Of a DNA stretch of 64,000 nucleotides, positions 1 to 11,260 are shown one piece after another. Every line of letters starts with the position of its first letter. The stretch's first letter is position 1. The position numbers were made by a program, and so were the translations under genes. Source of the DNA: Adineta ricciae (lineage: Eukaryota > Rotifera > Eurotatoria > Adinetida > Adinetidae); NCBI GenBank assembly GCA_905250025.1, contig CAJNOJ010000246.1, forward strand, positions 1 through 64,000, read 5' to 3'. Below the pieces are notes generated by a model. The model did not search any database and was not told the DNA's origin. It saw nothing but the letters and a program-made list of their open reading frames with translations.

Positions 1-273
1 CTTTTTGTAGTTTTTCTATACTATTGAGCCACATCATCCGATGACCGAAATAAATTTCATATACCTTCACTATCCCAGGGCAAGTATAACAAAGCGCAAA
101 TTACCCTTCAGAAGTGGATACCGCTCGTTAAAGCCTTCCTCAAGAATTAGAACTATTTATAGAATAAAGACATAACCACAACATACCGAATCAACGAAAA
201 CTTTAAAACAAGATCATTCCACAACTACCAACTAACTCATGTACCAACTTTCTACCATAAGCTCGAATTATTA

Positions 274-323
274 AGCTACCTGATGAACGGCCCTTGAGAA
301 AGGTCGAAACTATAGTCGTAGCT
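274..323 (+). ncRNA. Hammerhead ribozyme, type I (imperfect stem II)
   Basis: The CTGATGA core (280-286) and the GAAA core (306-309) are present. Stem I is six perfect pairs, AGCTAC (274-279) with GTAGCT (318-323). Stem III is the loopless palindrome ACTATAGT. The predicted cleavage site is GTC, after 317. Stem II pairs GGCC (289-292) with GGTC (302-305) but leaves two extra bases (287-288) after CTGATGA, which may weaken activity. A C-rich telomere-like tract begins 12 bases downstream. Loopless stem III is known from hammerheads of Penelope-like elements and animal retrozymes, which are thought to act as dimers. Confidence 0.7.
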
Positions 324-335
324 ATCTCTCTAGAA

Positions 336-370
336 CTCACACCCACACCCTCACCCACCCCACACCCTCT
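336..370 (+). repeat. C-rich telomere-like tract
   Basis: Consecutive CACCC/CCCTCA units; the reverse strand reads as GGGTGAGGGTGTGGG-like units. Bdelloid telomeres are G-rich with TGTGGG-type repeats, so this looks like an interstitial or subtelomeric tract. The C-rich strand on + is the orientation of a telomere lying to the left. Confidence 0.6.
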
Positions 371-982
371 CATTTGATCATGAAGCATTTTGCCAGTTGT
401 AAATATTTTGATTTTCAATTAAGTGTTTTTAATCGATTAAAATGCGTATACTATGCTTTGGCTTGATTCCAAATTGCAGTACCATTTGCCTTTTATTAGC
501 ATTTGACAAGCCAACATTCAATCTGATAAATGGTTTTGTTCTATCAGTTCAAAAAATTCATTACTAATTCAACTCCGTACTTTAATTGCCGAACTTCTTA
601 TTGTACTACAAAATCGTTGAATTTGAATTCAATCGATTTATTTTTATATCATTTACTAGACAAATCGTGAGACTAAAACAGTCGATCCATCAAACATCAT
701 TCTTGGCACAATTCCAAAATACGATTTCTTGATTTTCCGCTGAATTGTATGAAGATTTGGTTCGGTGAATGGTCTCAACATATCGCTTAGCATGTGGCCA
801 ATTGCCCGAAAATATTAAATACACTATCTGTGTATGCGTATCTGGCAAGTTCTCATTTTCTTAGTGATCCGTAATGTTCCATTCAATTTTTCTTGTTTTG
901 TCCATCTATCTTTTCTTGTTTCCCAGTTTTTTCTTTTTTCCTTTGTACTCATATATGATTTTTCGATTTTGTGCTTATCTAT

Positions 983-1052
983 GCAGAGCCCTGATGAGTG
1001 TTTAAATTTTAATAAATAGCACGAAACGCGTCGGCGAAATTAAACTCTCTGC
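983..1052 (+). ncRNA. Hammerhead ribozyme, type I
   Basis: CTGATGA is at 991-997 and GAAA at 1023-1026. Stem II is a short GTG/CAC helix (998-1000 with 1020-1022) closing an AT-rich loop. Stem III is the loopless ACGCGT. The site is GTC with cleavage predicted after 1032. Stem I pairs CC with GG next to the core, then after an internal loop pairs GCAGAG (983-988) with CTCTGC (1047-1052). All invariant core positions are present. Confidence 0.75.
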
Positions 1053-1336
1053 ATTTCTCTTATTAATTACTTTTCAAAAGCACATCAATTAAACTTACAT
1101 ATCTGTTGATACTTGATCGATTGCTGAAAAGCAAAAGTTGAGAGTAGCAAATTGGCTTGTATCCAAAAGAATATAAGTTAATTTGTTTTTCGATTAATAA
1201 TTCAAATTTAGTATTTGGATCCTTGGAATATCTACTTCGGATAATAAAGAATTTAGTTTTGGAGTTAATATTGGAAGTCTTTTGACTTTTCAATTTGATT
1301 CTGAATTAATTATCTTTGTTATTTATGCAGATTTAA

Positions 1337-1392
1337 ACCACCTGATGAGACGGTGAGGCTTTTCAGCCAATTTCGTCGAAACCGGTCGTGGT
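1337..1392 (+). ncRNA. Hammerhead ribozyme, type I (best formed)
   Basis: CTGATGA is at 1342-1348 and GAAA at 1378-1381. Stem I is ACCAC (1337-1341) with GTGGT (1388-1392). Stem II is GACG (1349-1352) with CGTC (1374-1377), with a further GGCT/AGCC hairpin (1357-1368) inside. Stem III is the loopless ACCGGT and the site is GTC, cleaved after 1387. It has an intact core and the cleanest helices of the set. Confidence 0.85.
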
Positions 1393-1510
1393 ATTCTAAT
1401 AATTCCTTTTAAGCTGGATTTAAGTTTTTTAACTTGAATTTGATTGAAATTAGAGATTTTTAGCTTTTTTAAGCTGAAAATGTTTGATTTTAGTCATTTT
1501 TAAGTTCTAA

Positions 1511-1554
1511 GCCATTTGATAACGAACTTTAGTAGGTTCGAAACCGGTCATGGC
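1511..1554 (+). ncRNA. Hammerhead ribozyme relic with mutated core
   Basis: Stem I (GCCAT 1511-1515 with ATGGC 1550-1554), stem II (GAAC 1524-1527 with GTTC 1536-1539), GAAA (1540-1543), loopless stem III ACCGGT and the GTC site are preserved. The core reads TTGATAA instead of CTGATGA and one extra base (1523) precedes stem II. C3 and G8 are both changed, so it is probably inactive. A C-rich telomere-like tract follows six bases after stem I. Confidence 0.65.
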
Positions 1555-1560
1555 ATTTTA

Positions 1561-1579
1561 TCACACCCTCACACTCTCG
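1561..1579 (+). repeat. Short C-rich telomere-like tract
   Basis: A short run of CACCCTCACACTC type directly after the third hammerhead, in the same orientation as the tract at 336-370. Confidence 0.4.
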
Positions 1580-3007
1580 AATATAAAAATCAGAGTTTGA
1601 AGACTAGTTTTAGAACAGAGAAACTCAGTGAAAAAAGTTTTTTTTGTAAAAAACCACTTTGTGAAATGCATGACTTGATATCAGTTCTCTTGTTGATCAC
1701 GAAAAAATTGTGTACTCTATTAACGCACCCCATTGTACATAATACTGTGCCCCACATGTACCCCATTCAAGAATTTTTTTACCTCATTTTAGGTCTGACT
1801 AGATGGCAACTCTGTCATGTCCTATACTATGAGAGTAGTCATGGCTTCTTTAACACTGGAACGTGGAGATGCTTTGGGTTGTCTAGTTTTAAACTATGAT
1901 TGCATTGTTGAGTTCAGGATGTAGTCCCATTAACTGTCGTGAGATTTTCACGGAAGTAGCGTTATAGAAATATGTGACTTGGGTTTGCAATACTTGGCTG
2001 CCCGGACTGATCTTTTGTTGTGTATTTTAAAATCTTGATAGACATTCAGTGTACTCTGTTGCTTAAGTCTGATACGCTTTTTAGAGTACACATAACTTTC
2101 GGATAAAATCCGAAGTTTTCGCATTGATTTCATTTTTCAACTGATCTTTCTATAATTTTTTGTTATTTCTCTGAAGAAAAGAATTCATTTTATTTTTAAC
2201 CAATACGTTTGTATTACATGATGACTCTGTATACCGAAACGTTCCTCATATATCATCATTTCAAACACAAATGAAAAAAATTAGCAAAGTAAGAACATTA
2301 CAATACTCCAACGACATTGCCACAACTAATATAGAAAAATCGCGTCTATTTGCAGTATTTAGTCAGAAAATCGTTTTTGTATTTCTTGAATATTTCTACC
2401 AAAATCAATGTAGGGAGTTTTTATGAGGAAAAACTATTTTCATTTCGCATATGGAATTAGTCTTCGATTGTGCAACATCGTGAAATTAAATGAATATTTT
2501 CTTCTCAAATGCAAAAAAAAAGAATATTACCTGTCGATCATGTTAATGTATAAAGAAAATTAAGCAGTGTAATTAAAATATTTTCATTAGTACAACATGT
2601 GTACATAACATGGTTGTTGTTGTTATTAATAAGTCTATATTTCAAACTTGGATCTGGAGCGATCTCCGTATGTAATCACGAATGCACTTCTAGTTCGTTT
2701 AAATCAGGCGAGTTTTTTTCACCAAATTAGCTCGNCAAAAAACGTTTTTGGTTCCAACCGCAAATGGCTGCACTATTTCGTTGATTCGAATATAAGATAA
2801 TCTATTAAATGTGCATTTTGTAGAGAATCTTTTTCTCTATCGAACTGTATAGGTTATATCATAATAGAACACTTTCTCTTCGACTAATGCAGCAAAATGA
2901 TCGGGCGAATTTCGCTTCTGCACAGCTCGCTCAAAACTAACCCTTTGGTTTCTTTTTGACACTGGTCGAAAAGAAAGTTTTATGATATCGTTGAAAGCGT
3001 ACAGCTT
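1580..3007. other. No recognisable gene
   Basis: AT-rich sequence with only short overlapping reading frames without recognisable domains. A single N at 2735 may mark a contig junction. Confidence 0.5.
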
Positions 3008-3023
3008 CCCATGTAGCCGTTTT

Positions 3024-3325
3024 CGCGAAATAATGCACATTATAATGCATTATCTTACAATGGGGAAATAATGCTTCAATTACATGATAATGCAACACTT
3101 TTTAATGCATTTCAATTAATTAAATATCAATCATGAATTGTAATGCGTTAATAAGTAACACATTACAATGAATTAAAACGAGTAATGCATTTCAGTACAT
3201 GATACGATTTTCGTTGTCTTCAGCAGCATTTTCTACCAAAATAATGCCTCACAACGCATTAAAGTCGGTAATGCATGATAATTTCATGTATCGCTTATCA
3301 ATCGTTCTCTTGTATAATGCATTAA
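3024..3325. repeat. Left subterminal array of AATGCATT words
   Basis: About 300 bases in which AATGCATT and one-mismatch variants (TAATGCATTA, AATGCATTTC) recur every 20-35 bases in no fixed phase. The word is its own reverse complement, so orientation is undefined. The same word fills the other end of the element. Confidence 0.75.
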
Positions 3326-3832
3326 TCTTTTCATTTATTACCATCATTCCATTCCAACTGATTCCACCTTGTAGTTCATTTGATAAAAGATCTATTCATA
3401 AAAATATATGATATTGATCAGATCTCAGGTACAAAAATCATATAAAAATTGCGTTCAGTAGAATTGAGTACGATCATTCCAGTTTTGAAAATATTTTTTT
3501 CTAAGTTATTTGACTATATGAATGCTAAGCCATTGGAAGAGATTGCCATCTAACGGAATTAAATATGAAGTGCGGACTAAGATATAGTTGGTTACATTAA
3601 TAGAAACGCATAGTGTATTGAATATCGTGCATATATGTATTGATTTTCTTATTCATTCTCACGTGATTTACTGACTATTTATCATTATGTCTACCGATGT
3701 ATAAATTGTAATGTACTTCAAGTTTACTTGCACTTGATTATATAGCTAAAATACAAAATAGAATGATAAAGAATTACATAAGTTACTAATATATTTACCT
3801 GATTATTTGTAGATATCTGTCGCACGCGACGA

Positions 3833-5216
3833 ATGGCACCAAAGAAAAGGAAACAAGCTTCATCTAATCAAGGAGATACATTTGTTGTTTTACGTGATAG
3901 CAAAACTTCAACTTTACATTTGATTCCAACGAATCAGTTATCATATTCAAAAAGAGAGAACTTAAAGATTAGTACAGCGGCTACTTTCAATGGTGCTGGT
4001 GATGTATCTCGTGGGTTCAAGGGAATAATTCTTGCGAAAGGTAAATGAGTCGAAAGAATAAATATTGCATAAATTTTTCGTACATTAAAGGCACAAGAGA
4101 TCAATGTCAACAGAGTTTGTCGATAATAGAAAAGACAAACTCAAAAGATGGACAGATTTCAAATGAAGTAAAATCCGATTCATCACATACTTTACATATC
4201 GATGAACGTACTGAATCAAGTGATAGCGATGATCATGAAAATGCCGAAAACCAGCCCGATATCGAAAATAAAACTGGACCTGATTTACCTATTTCTGAAG
4301 CACTTGCTACATCAGTTCAAAAGAAATCGAACACTGCAGATATGTCATCTTCAACTTTTGTTAATACTGACACTTCTTCAGCTACGACAGCGAATTTAAG
4401 TTCATCTAGTGACGCTGGTGAGTACATTTTTACTGAGTCATTTACTCATCGTAATGTGTCAGCTCAATTGTTTATGTTTTATTTCTCCGTTTAGCATTAA
4501 TAGATTTAACGAATGGTGCTGGTATGGGAAGTAAAAGGAACGAAGCTTCAATGGAATCAAAAATTGTCACTAACAAGAAAATAAAACTTTCTGGAACATT
4601 TACTCAGGCTGCGTGTGAAAAACTAGCACGTGAAAACGTACAGTTGAAAAAAGAATTAGACATGTACAAGGAAAACTGGATGCGTGAGTTTACCTCTTTT
4701 ATCAAACTGTGTAAATGACTTCTTTTTTAGCACGACCAACTGGGGCAGCTAAGAATTATATCGTCGATGTTGGAAGAGTTTTATCCGGCGAATTAAATAA
4801 TAACGAAGAAGATAAAGGTGAAAAATTAGAAAACATATGCACGACTTTAGGATTGAACGAAAAAGAATTGAAATCTTGTGAGCACAAGACTGATATTACT
4901 AAGACTTGCCGACAGATCGTTAAAAAACTCTATTCAGAACCTAAAGAACGTGCTAAACTCAGCGTTGTAAAAATGGATCTCCAGGTGTTACAAGCAATTC
5001 ATAGTAAAGATTCTGATTATAATTTAACAGTATACTAGGTTTTAAAATGTTGTAGGTTATGCGAAACTCGCTCATCCAGCGATGTCAAACATTCAAAATT
5101 GTATGCTGAATAACGCTATCGGAAATGTCTTTGCAACTGATAAACGAAAATACGAAAACGACGAAACAAATGTATCTGAAGAAGAGGAAACAGAAGATGA
5201 TGACGTAACTAATTAA
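3833..5216 (+). CDS. Transposon accessory protein, possibly BEN-like
   Basis: Five exons with phase-1 introns: 3833-4040, 4091-4417, 4495-4683, 4731-5003, 5056-5216. They join in frame to about 385 aa. The N-terminus has a basic PKKRK stretch typical of a nuclear localisation signal. The middle is acidic and Ser/Thr-rich, a short helical segment (CEKLARENVQLKKELDMYK) could form a coiled coil, and the end is acidic. The region containing TCRQIVKKLY and LQAIHSYAKLAHP vaguely resembles a BEN DNA-binding domain; this is weak. It lies 215 bases before the transposase on the same strand. By analogy with two-gene En/Spm elements it may bind the AATGCATT arrays; that is inference. Confidence 0.6.
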
Positions 5217-5430
5217 CGTTTATAATAAAACATATGTACTCACCTTCAATAATATATTAATGTTGGAATGTTTGGCATCTTTCCTCATAGAGATTTTTTG
5301 TCTCATTGTATTGCGTTTGAATTGAAATGTTGAGTCATGTATGATTTTAAATACGTTTTTTTAATTAAAATAAAGCTAAAATAAAAGAAAAAGAGTTTAT
5401 CATAATTTTAACACTGTATTTTCAGGACCT

Positions 5431-8400
5431 ATGTCTAAAACAAACCGCTCGACTAATTGGCGCCGTAACGAAACAAAAAAAATCAGAAATGATCTCGGTA
5501 TAAACTATCATATCATAATCAGTTTTTCTCTAACTTTTTATTCAATTACCAGCTTTCGCATTCAGTCAAATCGTTACACGTGAAGATGCCAGTGATGTTG
5601 AATATGCGGTAAATCAAATCCCTCATTCAAATACTGATCAGAATACTGATAGTGGTATACTTGTCGTTTGTGATCAAGAAATGAAATCACCTACTGATTC
5701 TAATTCGGAAGAAACAGAACAAAAGAAGATGCACTCATTACCGTAAGCTCTTGTGAAAGGGATTAATATTGTCAGAACTATATAATATGATAATTGCTGT
5801 TTCCTTAGATTGAAATTTGAACCTATTGTAATTAACGATGAAAATCTAGGTGTAAATATAGATTCAGTTCAAATTGCAGTAGCATTAATAACTTTAAAGT
5901 CGAGACATCGTTTATCTAACAATTGTGTTGAAGATATTCTCGCTCTTCTTCGCGTACTTGGTGTTGATGTTCCATCAAGTTATAAAGCGTTATGTACTAT
6001 TCTACGGAAACGGTCGAGCACTCATCTGAATCCATCAAAATACACAATATGTCCTCATTGTGAAGATTTATCATCTGCCATGCATGAGTGTACAAACTGC
6101 GGAGCGAAATATTGGCCAATTTCGTCAGCGAATATTCCATTGTTTTATACGTATAGTATTTCTCAACAACTGAGAGCGATTATTGCTACATCTCCTGATT
6201 TACTACTAAGTAAAAGTACATCCACTAGCAAAGGATCTATGAGAGATATTACTGATGGTTGTGTTTATAAAAAACTGAAAGAAAATCAATCTGGTCTATT
6301 TATAACTCTTACTATGAATATTGACGGCGTGCAACCAAACAAAGGATCTGATAAAAGTCTCTGGCCAATCTTACTCGTTATCAACGAAATAAAGCGAAAA
6401 AAACGATTTTCTCTTGAGAACTTAGTAATTGCAGGAATGTGGCCAGGACCATCAAAACCATCACGTACTCAATTATCATTATTTTTCAAGAATATTGTTA
6501 CAGAGTTACAAGAACTAGAGCAAGGTGATCTGTTTCGGCTTTATTCATCCGATTATAACGATCACTCAGAGATTATAAAGATTTTCTTAATAGGTGCTTG
6601 TGTGGACAAGCCCGCTCAATCTATTGTACAATGTCTAGCTGAACCTACGGCGTATTTTGGTTGTGGGCATTGTGAACTTGAAGGTAAGCTACTCGTAATA
6701 ACAGTTAACGTATTAATCTCATCTTTTGTATTGCATACTTTTTTAGGTGTTAGTGTACCAACAAAAAAAAATGGTTCAGTTGTAAGTTTCGCAATTTATG
6801 AAAGTGATCTACCAGCAAATGAACGTACAAATGAAAGACACGATTTCCTTCTTCAACAAGTTCATGAAAATGAAACTGAGCTCGCTGCTAGTAGTTATCG
6901 CGGTCGACGTGGTTTAATTGAAAAACATAAAACTACATAAAAAGGTCTGAAAGGACCATGTATACTTCGATCCTTGTCCAGTTTTGATGTCGGGATGTCC
7001 TTTCTTGTGGATAGCTTGCATAATATCTATTTAGGGCTCTTTGTAAGTGAATTATTATCGTCTTTTTATCGTGGTATATAAACAACTGTTCTATCATAGA
7101 AACGAATGCTATCATTATGGCTTAGTGATGAACACAAGAACGAACCGTGGTCTGTATGGTCACAAAGAAACGAGCTGTCGATTCGATTAAATCGACTTCG
7201 TTTTCCATGCACAACTACACGTCAACCGCGAACTCTTCACAAATTTGCGAAGTTTAAAGGCAGCGAAATTCGACTTGTTTTACTTTTTGGCTATGCTATC
7301 TTTGAAAATATTCTTAAATCGAAATATTATTTGCATTTACTTTTACTTGTTCTCATAGTTCATTATGCAAATTTACTAGCACAAAAATGTTGTTAAAATT
7401 ATTATAATATGCATCTTTTATCTTACAGGCAGAATCACGATGCTTAACTAGCGGTATGATCGAGATCGTCGAAAATTTATGTCGCTCATTTCTTTTTGAG
7501 TTTCCAAAACTATACACCAATCGACACAACGTTCAGGTACAATTTCTAACTCACGGAATATTTAACACAGAATTGACCTGTTTCTTTTATAATCAAGTCT
7601 TATTCTGAGATTTTATTGAAAGACAATATATTTGATTTCAAATGACTTCTCACCTATTAATTAATTAGATATCTTACTCAATTAAAGAAATAGTTGTATT
7701 AAACTTTCTCTCTATCTTATACTAGGTTGTTCACTCTATCTTACATATTTCGAATACGTTACGTCGTTTTGGACCTTTATCAACATATTCAACATTTAAT
7801 TTTGAGAATCAGTTAGGTGAGTTTATATAGATGATTTCTTACTATATTGTATATTCAAACAGTACTTACCTTTAAGGTTTGTTAACTCGATCATGTTGAA
7901 GCACACGACGACATGCAATCGAGATAATGAACAATTTAATGCATTTACGCGACGCATGTTTTGAGCTAAAAGTTGGTCAAATGCATTCTGGTTTACACAA
8001 ATTAGCTTCAAAATGGTTACATATATCAGATTCCTATGTTGCATCATCTAATGATTGCGTTAAACTTTTACATCCGCTCGAAATTACTGACAATGTATTA
8101 AGTACTATTTTTATGGGTGGTATTGATTTTTACTCTACAGTATTTATACATGGAATAAGATTTACAAGTGCTGATTATGCACAAGGAAAAGTCGGCGATG
8201 ATTCCTCAATTATTTTTAAAACTGGTTTACAAGAAAACTTTGGTCGAATCCGTCGGATTTTTACAGTAAATGATACTGGTCCTATATTTTATGTTGATGT
8301 ATTTAAAAAAAACTAGTGATTTTGAATGTACGACAAACGGAATTACCTATTGTTATTCTCAAATTCAAACTGGATTCTTAAATGAAGCAACAAATGGTAT

Positions 8401-8694
8401 ATTTATTAGCGCAAGTGATATTCAAGAGAAATGTGTATTCTACGAGCGTAATAACAAACTGTGCACATTCTATAGATTTCCTAACCTTGAAGAATGCTCT
8501 TAAAAGAGCTTCAATACAAAGCTCGTTTTTTATTTTAGATTTAAAAAAGTATATTTCAGCGATTAAATCAAGATGACTTTATTTAATTAAGCGATGAAAC
8601 TTAATTTCAGCAAAAGAACAAGTACTCGAAGTTTCTTCCAATGAATATCATAATCGATTGATTGCTAATCAACTACCTGCCTAATAAATTCTAC
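5431..8694 (+). pseudogene. tnp2/CACTA-like transposase, decayed
   Basis: Exons recognised: 5431-5497, 5553-5742, 5809-6683, 6747-7042, then from 7100 with further exons to a stop at 8692-8694. An N-terminal basic tail is followed by a zinc-finger-like C..C..C..C region (PHCEDL, CTNCGAKY), then the tnp2 landmarks: NIDGVQP, WPILLVINEI, AGMWPGPSKPS, CVDKPAQS and DSLHNIYLG, with a later block TRQPRTLHKFAKFKG. Three lesions are visible: an in-frame TAA at 6938-6940 with homology continuing in the same frame (KGLKGPCIL), an in-frame TGA at 7897-7899, and a frameshift in an A run near 8303-8312 just before KKTSDFEC. The A-run shift could be a sequencing error; the two stops look real. Exon borders after 7,390 are approximate. 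Confidence 0.8.
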
Positions 8695-8832
8695 TTTTCT
8701 GAGTCAATTTGTAGAAACATTACCTTCTCCCACAAGATTTTTATGATTGATTATTTTATCGTAAACAAATTGTCAGTCACTGATAATCAACCATTATATA
8801 CCACTACGGATATCAGGTGGAATAATGATCTG

Positions 8833-9825
8833 AAATGCATTAAGAGTTTTGTCAATGTGTTTGTCTTGTAAAAATAATTTTGGGTAATGTTTGTTGATGC
8901 ATTGAGAAAACGTACATGCTTCGAAATTTGCGAATTTTAAAAATAATACTCTATAATGCAGTGCTACTTAATGCATTTCATACGTGTTTCATACATTACT
9001 TTCACGAATGCGTTGAAATACATTGATGTTATCATACTAACGTTATCCATCTGCAAATCATTTCACATAAGACATGATAATGCATTGAAAAGTAACGAAT
9101 TATGTGTTTCTTTCACATTAAAGCATATAAATGTCCTGTAGTGCATTATTTTTCAATGAATTACAACACATGAAGAGCTTTTTTTAAAATGCATTGAACT
9201 AAATTAAAATTTTGACAAGCAGTTAAGTAAGGAACATTTATTTTGAATAATACATTTTAATGCATTGAGATACAATGCATTATGCAGTATTTCATAGGTT
9301 AAGTGGAATAATGCATTGACATACATTGAATTCTGTATGGTAAAGACGATCAAAGTCGCAAAAAACAATAATGCATTGAATTGTGTTTGAAAAATAATCC
9401 ATTAATTCAGTTTTCAACATTTTGTTCCATTAATGCTATGTAATGAATTGATTTGCTGTGAGTTATAAGACATTTTACTTCATTAGTTAGAATAATGTAT
9501 TGAAGTGCATTACAATCGCGCTGTTGATTCGGGTTTGAATTAAAGCAGATAAATAACAAAATGCAATGCATTAGATTTCAATTGATTTTATAGCATTTTG
9601 CACATTATTACAAATCATGCGTTGAAATTCAATGAATTATTCAAGTTGCATGCACTTTTTAAAAATAATACTGTACAATGCATTAGAAAACAATGGATTA
9701 TTTAAAATTAAGACACTACTCTCAAAAATCAAACGATAAGATATGAAAAATAATGCATTATAATTTATTATTTTCTGTTTTTATAGAAAATAATGGAAAT
9801 CAATGCGCTACTTTTGCATTATTTG
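8833..9825. repeat. Right subterminal array of AATGCATT words
   Basis: About 1 kb densely populated with AATGCATT and variants, often as paired words such as AATGCATT...AATGCATT spaced 10-15 bases. It is three times longer than the left array. Confidence 0.75.
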
Positions 9826-9845
9826 TCCATTATCGGCTACATGGG

Positions 9846-11260
9846 TTGGAAGAGGAAACAGTTCTCTATAAAATACACATTTAGCAGATTATCTAACATT
9901 CTAAACAATAAAATGGTGCAGAAATCTTCGGTCGCGCTGCCGCACCATACCTTACACGTGTTCTCCCTTTCCTAATAAAATGAAGAGTTAAGTGTAGAAA
10001 GATGAGTGTTCATGTAAATTTCAAATCCAAAGGTGTCAAAATGTTTCTAAGTGTGAACTACAGACGTTGTCATATCAAAATCTCGTTCATTTAGTCTACG
10101 AGCATTGCTTTTCTTCTCTGCATTATTATACTTGAGTGTGAGACACATCCTCTTCTGGTGTCCAATTTGTGATTCGGTACGCTAGCAAAAACGAATACTA
10201 ACAATAATTTATACAAGATTCTTCGCTGTCTGTTTTATATAGTCACACCAACAGAAGCAAAAACATCAGAATCGTATTTTGGACTTGTGCTTCGACGGAA
10301 ATTCTCCTACTATCACAAATACGAGTTACATTACATTCTCAGAACGAATCTTTCAGTTTCGATGTATGATACATTTCCTTGCACATTTGGAGTTATGAAA
10401 AACTTTTACCTAATCTTTGTTCCACTCATAATGAAATTCTCTTATGGGCTGTTGACCTCAGGGCTGAACGTACGTTTAACATCGACCCTATCTCACATGT
10501 CCTCACCCTCTCAACCAACTTTCAGTGTCAAAACACCTTTCGAAACCATGTTTTATGAAGTTTTGAATATTTTCAAAAAAAATGTAATTTGACCTTTGAC
10601 CTTTGACCTGCGACAGACATACTCACAAATGAATTTCGATTTTTGGACCACTTTTTTCGACATGACCCTCCTTTCAGTCGAGGGAATAAATTATCATCGA
10701 TTACAACCGGCACACATTGTGCCATAATAAGGCACATGTATAATTTAATATAATAATATTAGCTGAAATACCACCAAATAGCACAGAAAAATAGAACTTC
10801 TTTTTCTCTATCAGACTGTGTAGGAAAGAACTTTTTTGAAGCCTACTATAGAGTAAAAAAGTGTCACTGCCACTATTTTTGGTATGTCCTAAGTATAATA
10901 AAATTAGTTGGATGAATTCATCAATACAGAATGCTCAGCTGTGAGTGAAGGATATTGACGCAGTTAGCAATTTTTTTATTTTAAGTTCACTCTGTGTCCA
11001 AGCGTGTGAGCCTCTCAGTGGGACTTTGAAATGATGTGTATAAAAAAGAACAAAAAGGAGATCACTCCCTATATACGAACAAGAAAAGAGAATAGAGAGA
11101 AAGAATGATATCGAAGATAACATGCTTTCTCGAAAAGCAAACGAAACAGAGGTCTGGAACACTACATGAACAGAAAGAAGAAAAATATGTGCGCACGTGA
11201 CGTGGTAGAGAGAATCAGTAGCGAGGATGCTCGTTAATAGCTTATAAAGGAGAATAAGAG
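9846..11260. other. No recognisable gene
   Basis: Short unsupported reading frames only. Three direct TTGACCT units lie at 10589-10609. A weak CCTCACCCTC stretch lies near 10500. Confidence 0.5.

Larger units (their letters stand above)
3008..9845 (+). mobile_element. Near-complete CACTA/tnp2-like DNA transposon with AATGCATT subterminal arrays
   Basis: The ends are inverted: CCCATGTAGCCG starts at 3008 and its reverse complement ends at 9845. After a few variable bases both ends continue into AAATAATGCA. Inside lie arrays of the palindromic word AATGCATT (about 3024-3325 and 8833-9825), then two same-strand genes: an accessory nuclear-type protein (3833-5216) and a tnp2-like transposase (5431-8694). 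TT flanks both ends, a possible two-base target duplication. The two-gene layout with subterminal repeats matches En/Spm-type elements, in which a second protein binds the repeats; the CCC ends differ from the plant CACTA terminus. The transposase is broken, so this copy is probably not autonomous. Confidence 0.8.

Noticed and set aside
1531-1546. GGTTCGAAACC resembling a tRNA B box
   Set aside because: It is the stem II/GAAA/stem III part of a hammerhead, and no A box or acceptor stem fits around it.
1516-1899. 127-codon reading frame
   Set aside because: It overlaps the third hammerhead and a telomere-like tract, has no recognisable domain and is of low complexity in its second half.
10589-10609. 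Three TTGACCT direct units resembling nuclear-receptor half sites
   Set aside because: No nearby gene start or other support; a short direct repeat can arise by chance or slippage.
2829-10830. Similar 25-base stretches (TTTTTCTCTATC.GACTGT.TAGG) at about 2829 and 10801 in direct orientation outside the transposon
   Set aside because: Only about 20 of 25 bases match and there is no extended homology; the inverted ends at 3008 and 9845 define the element better.
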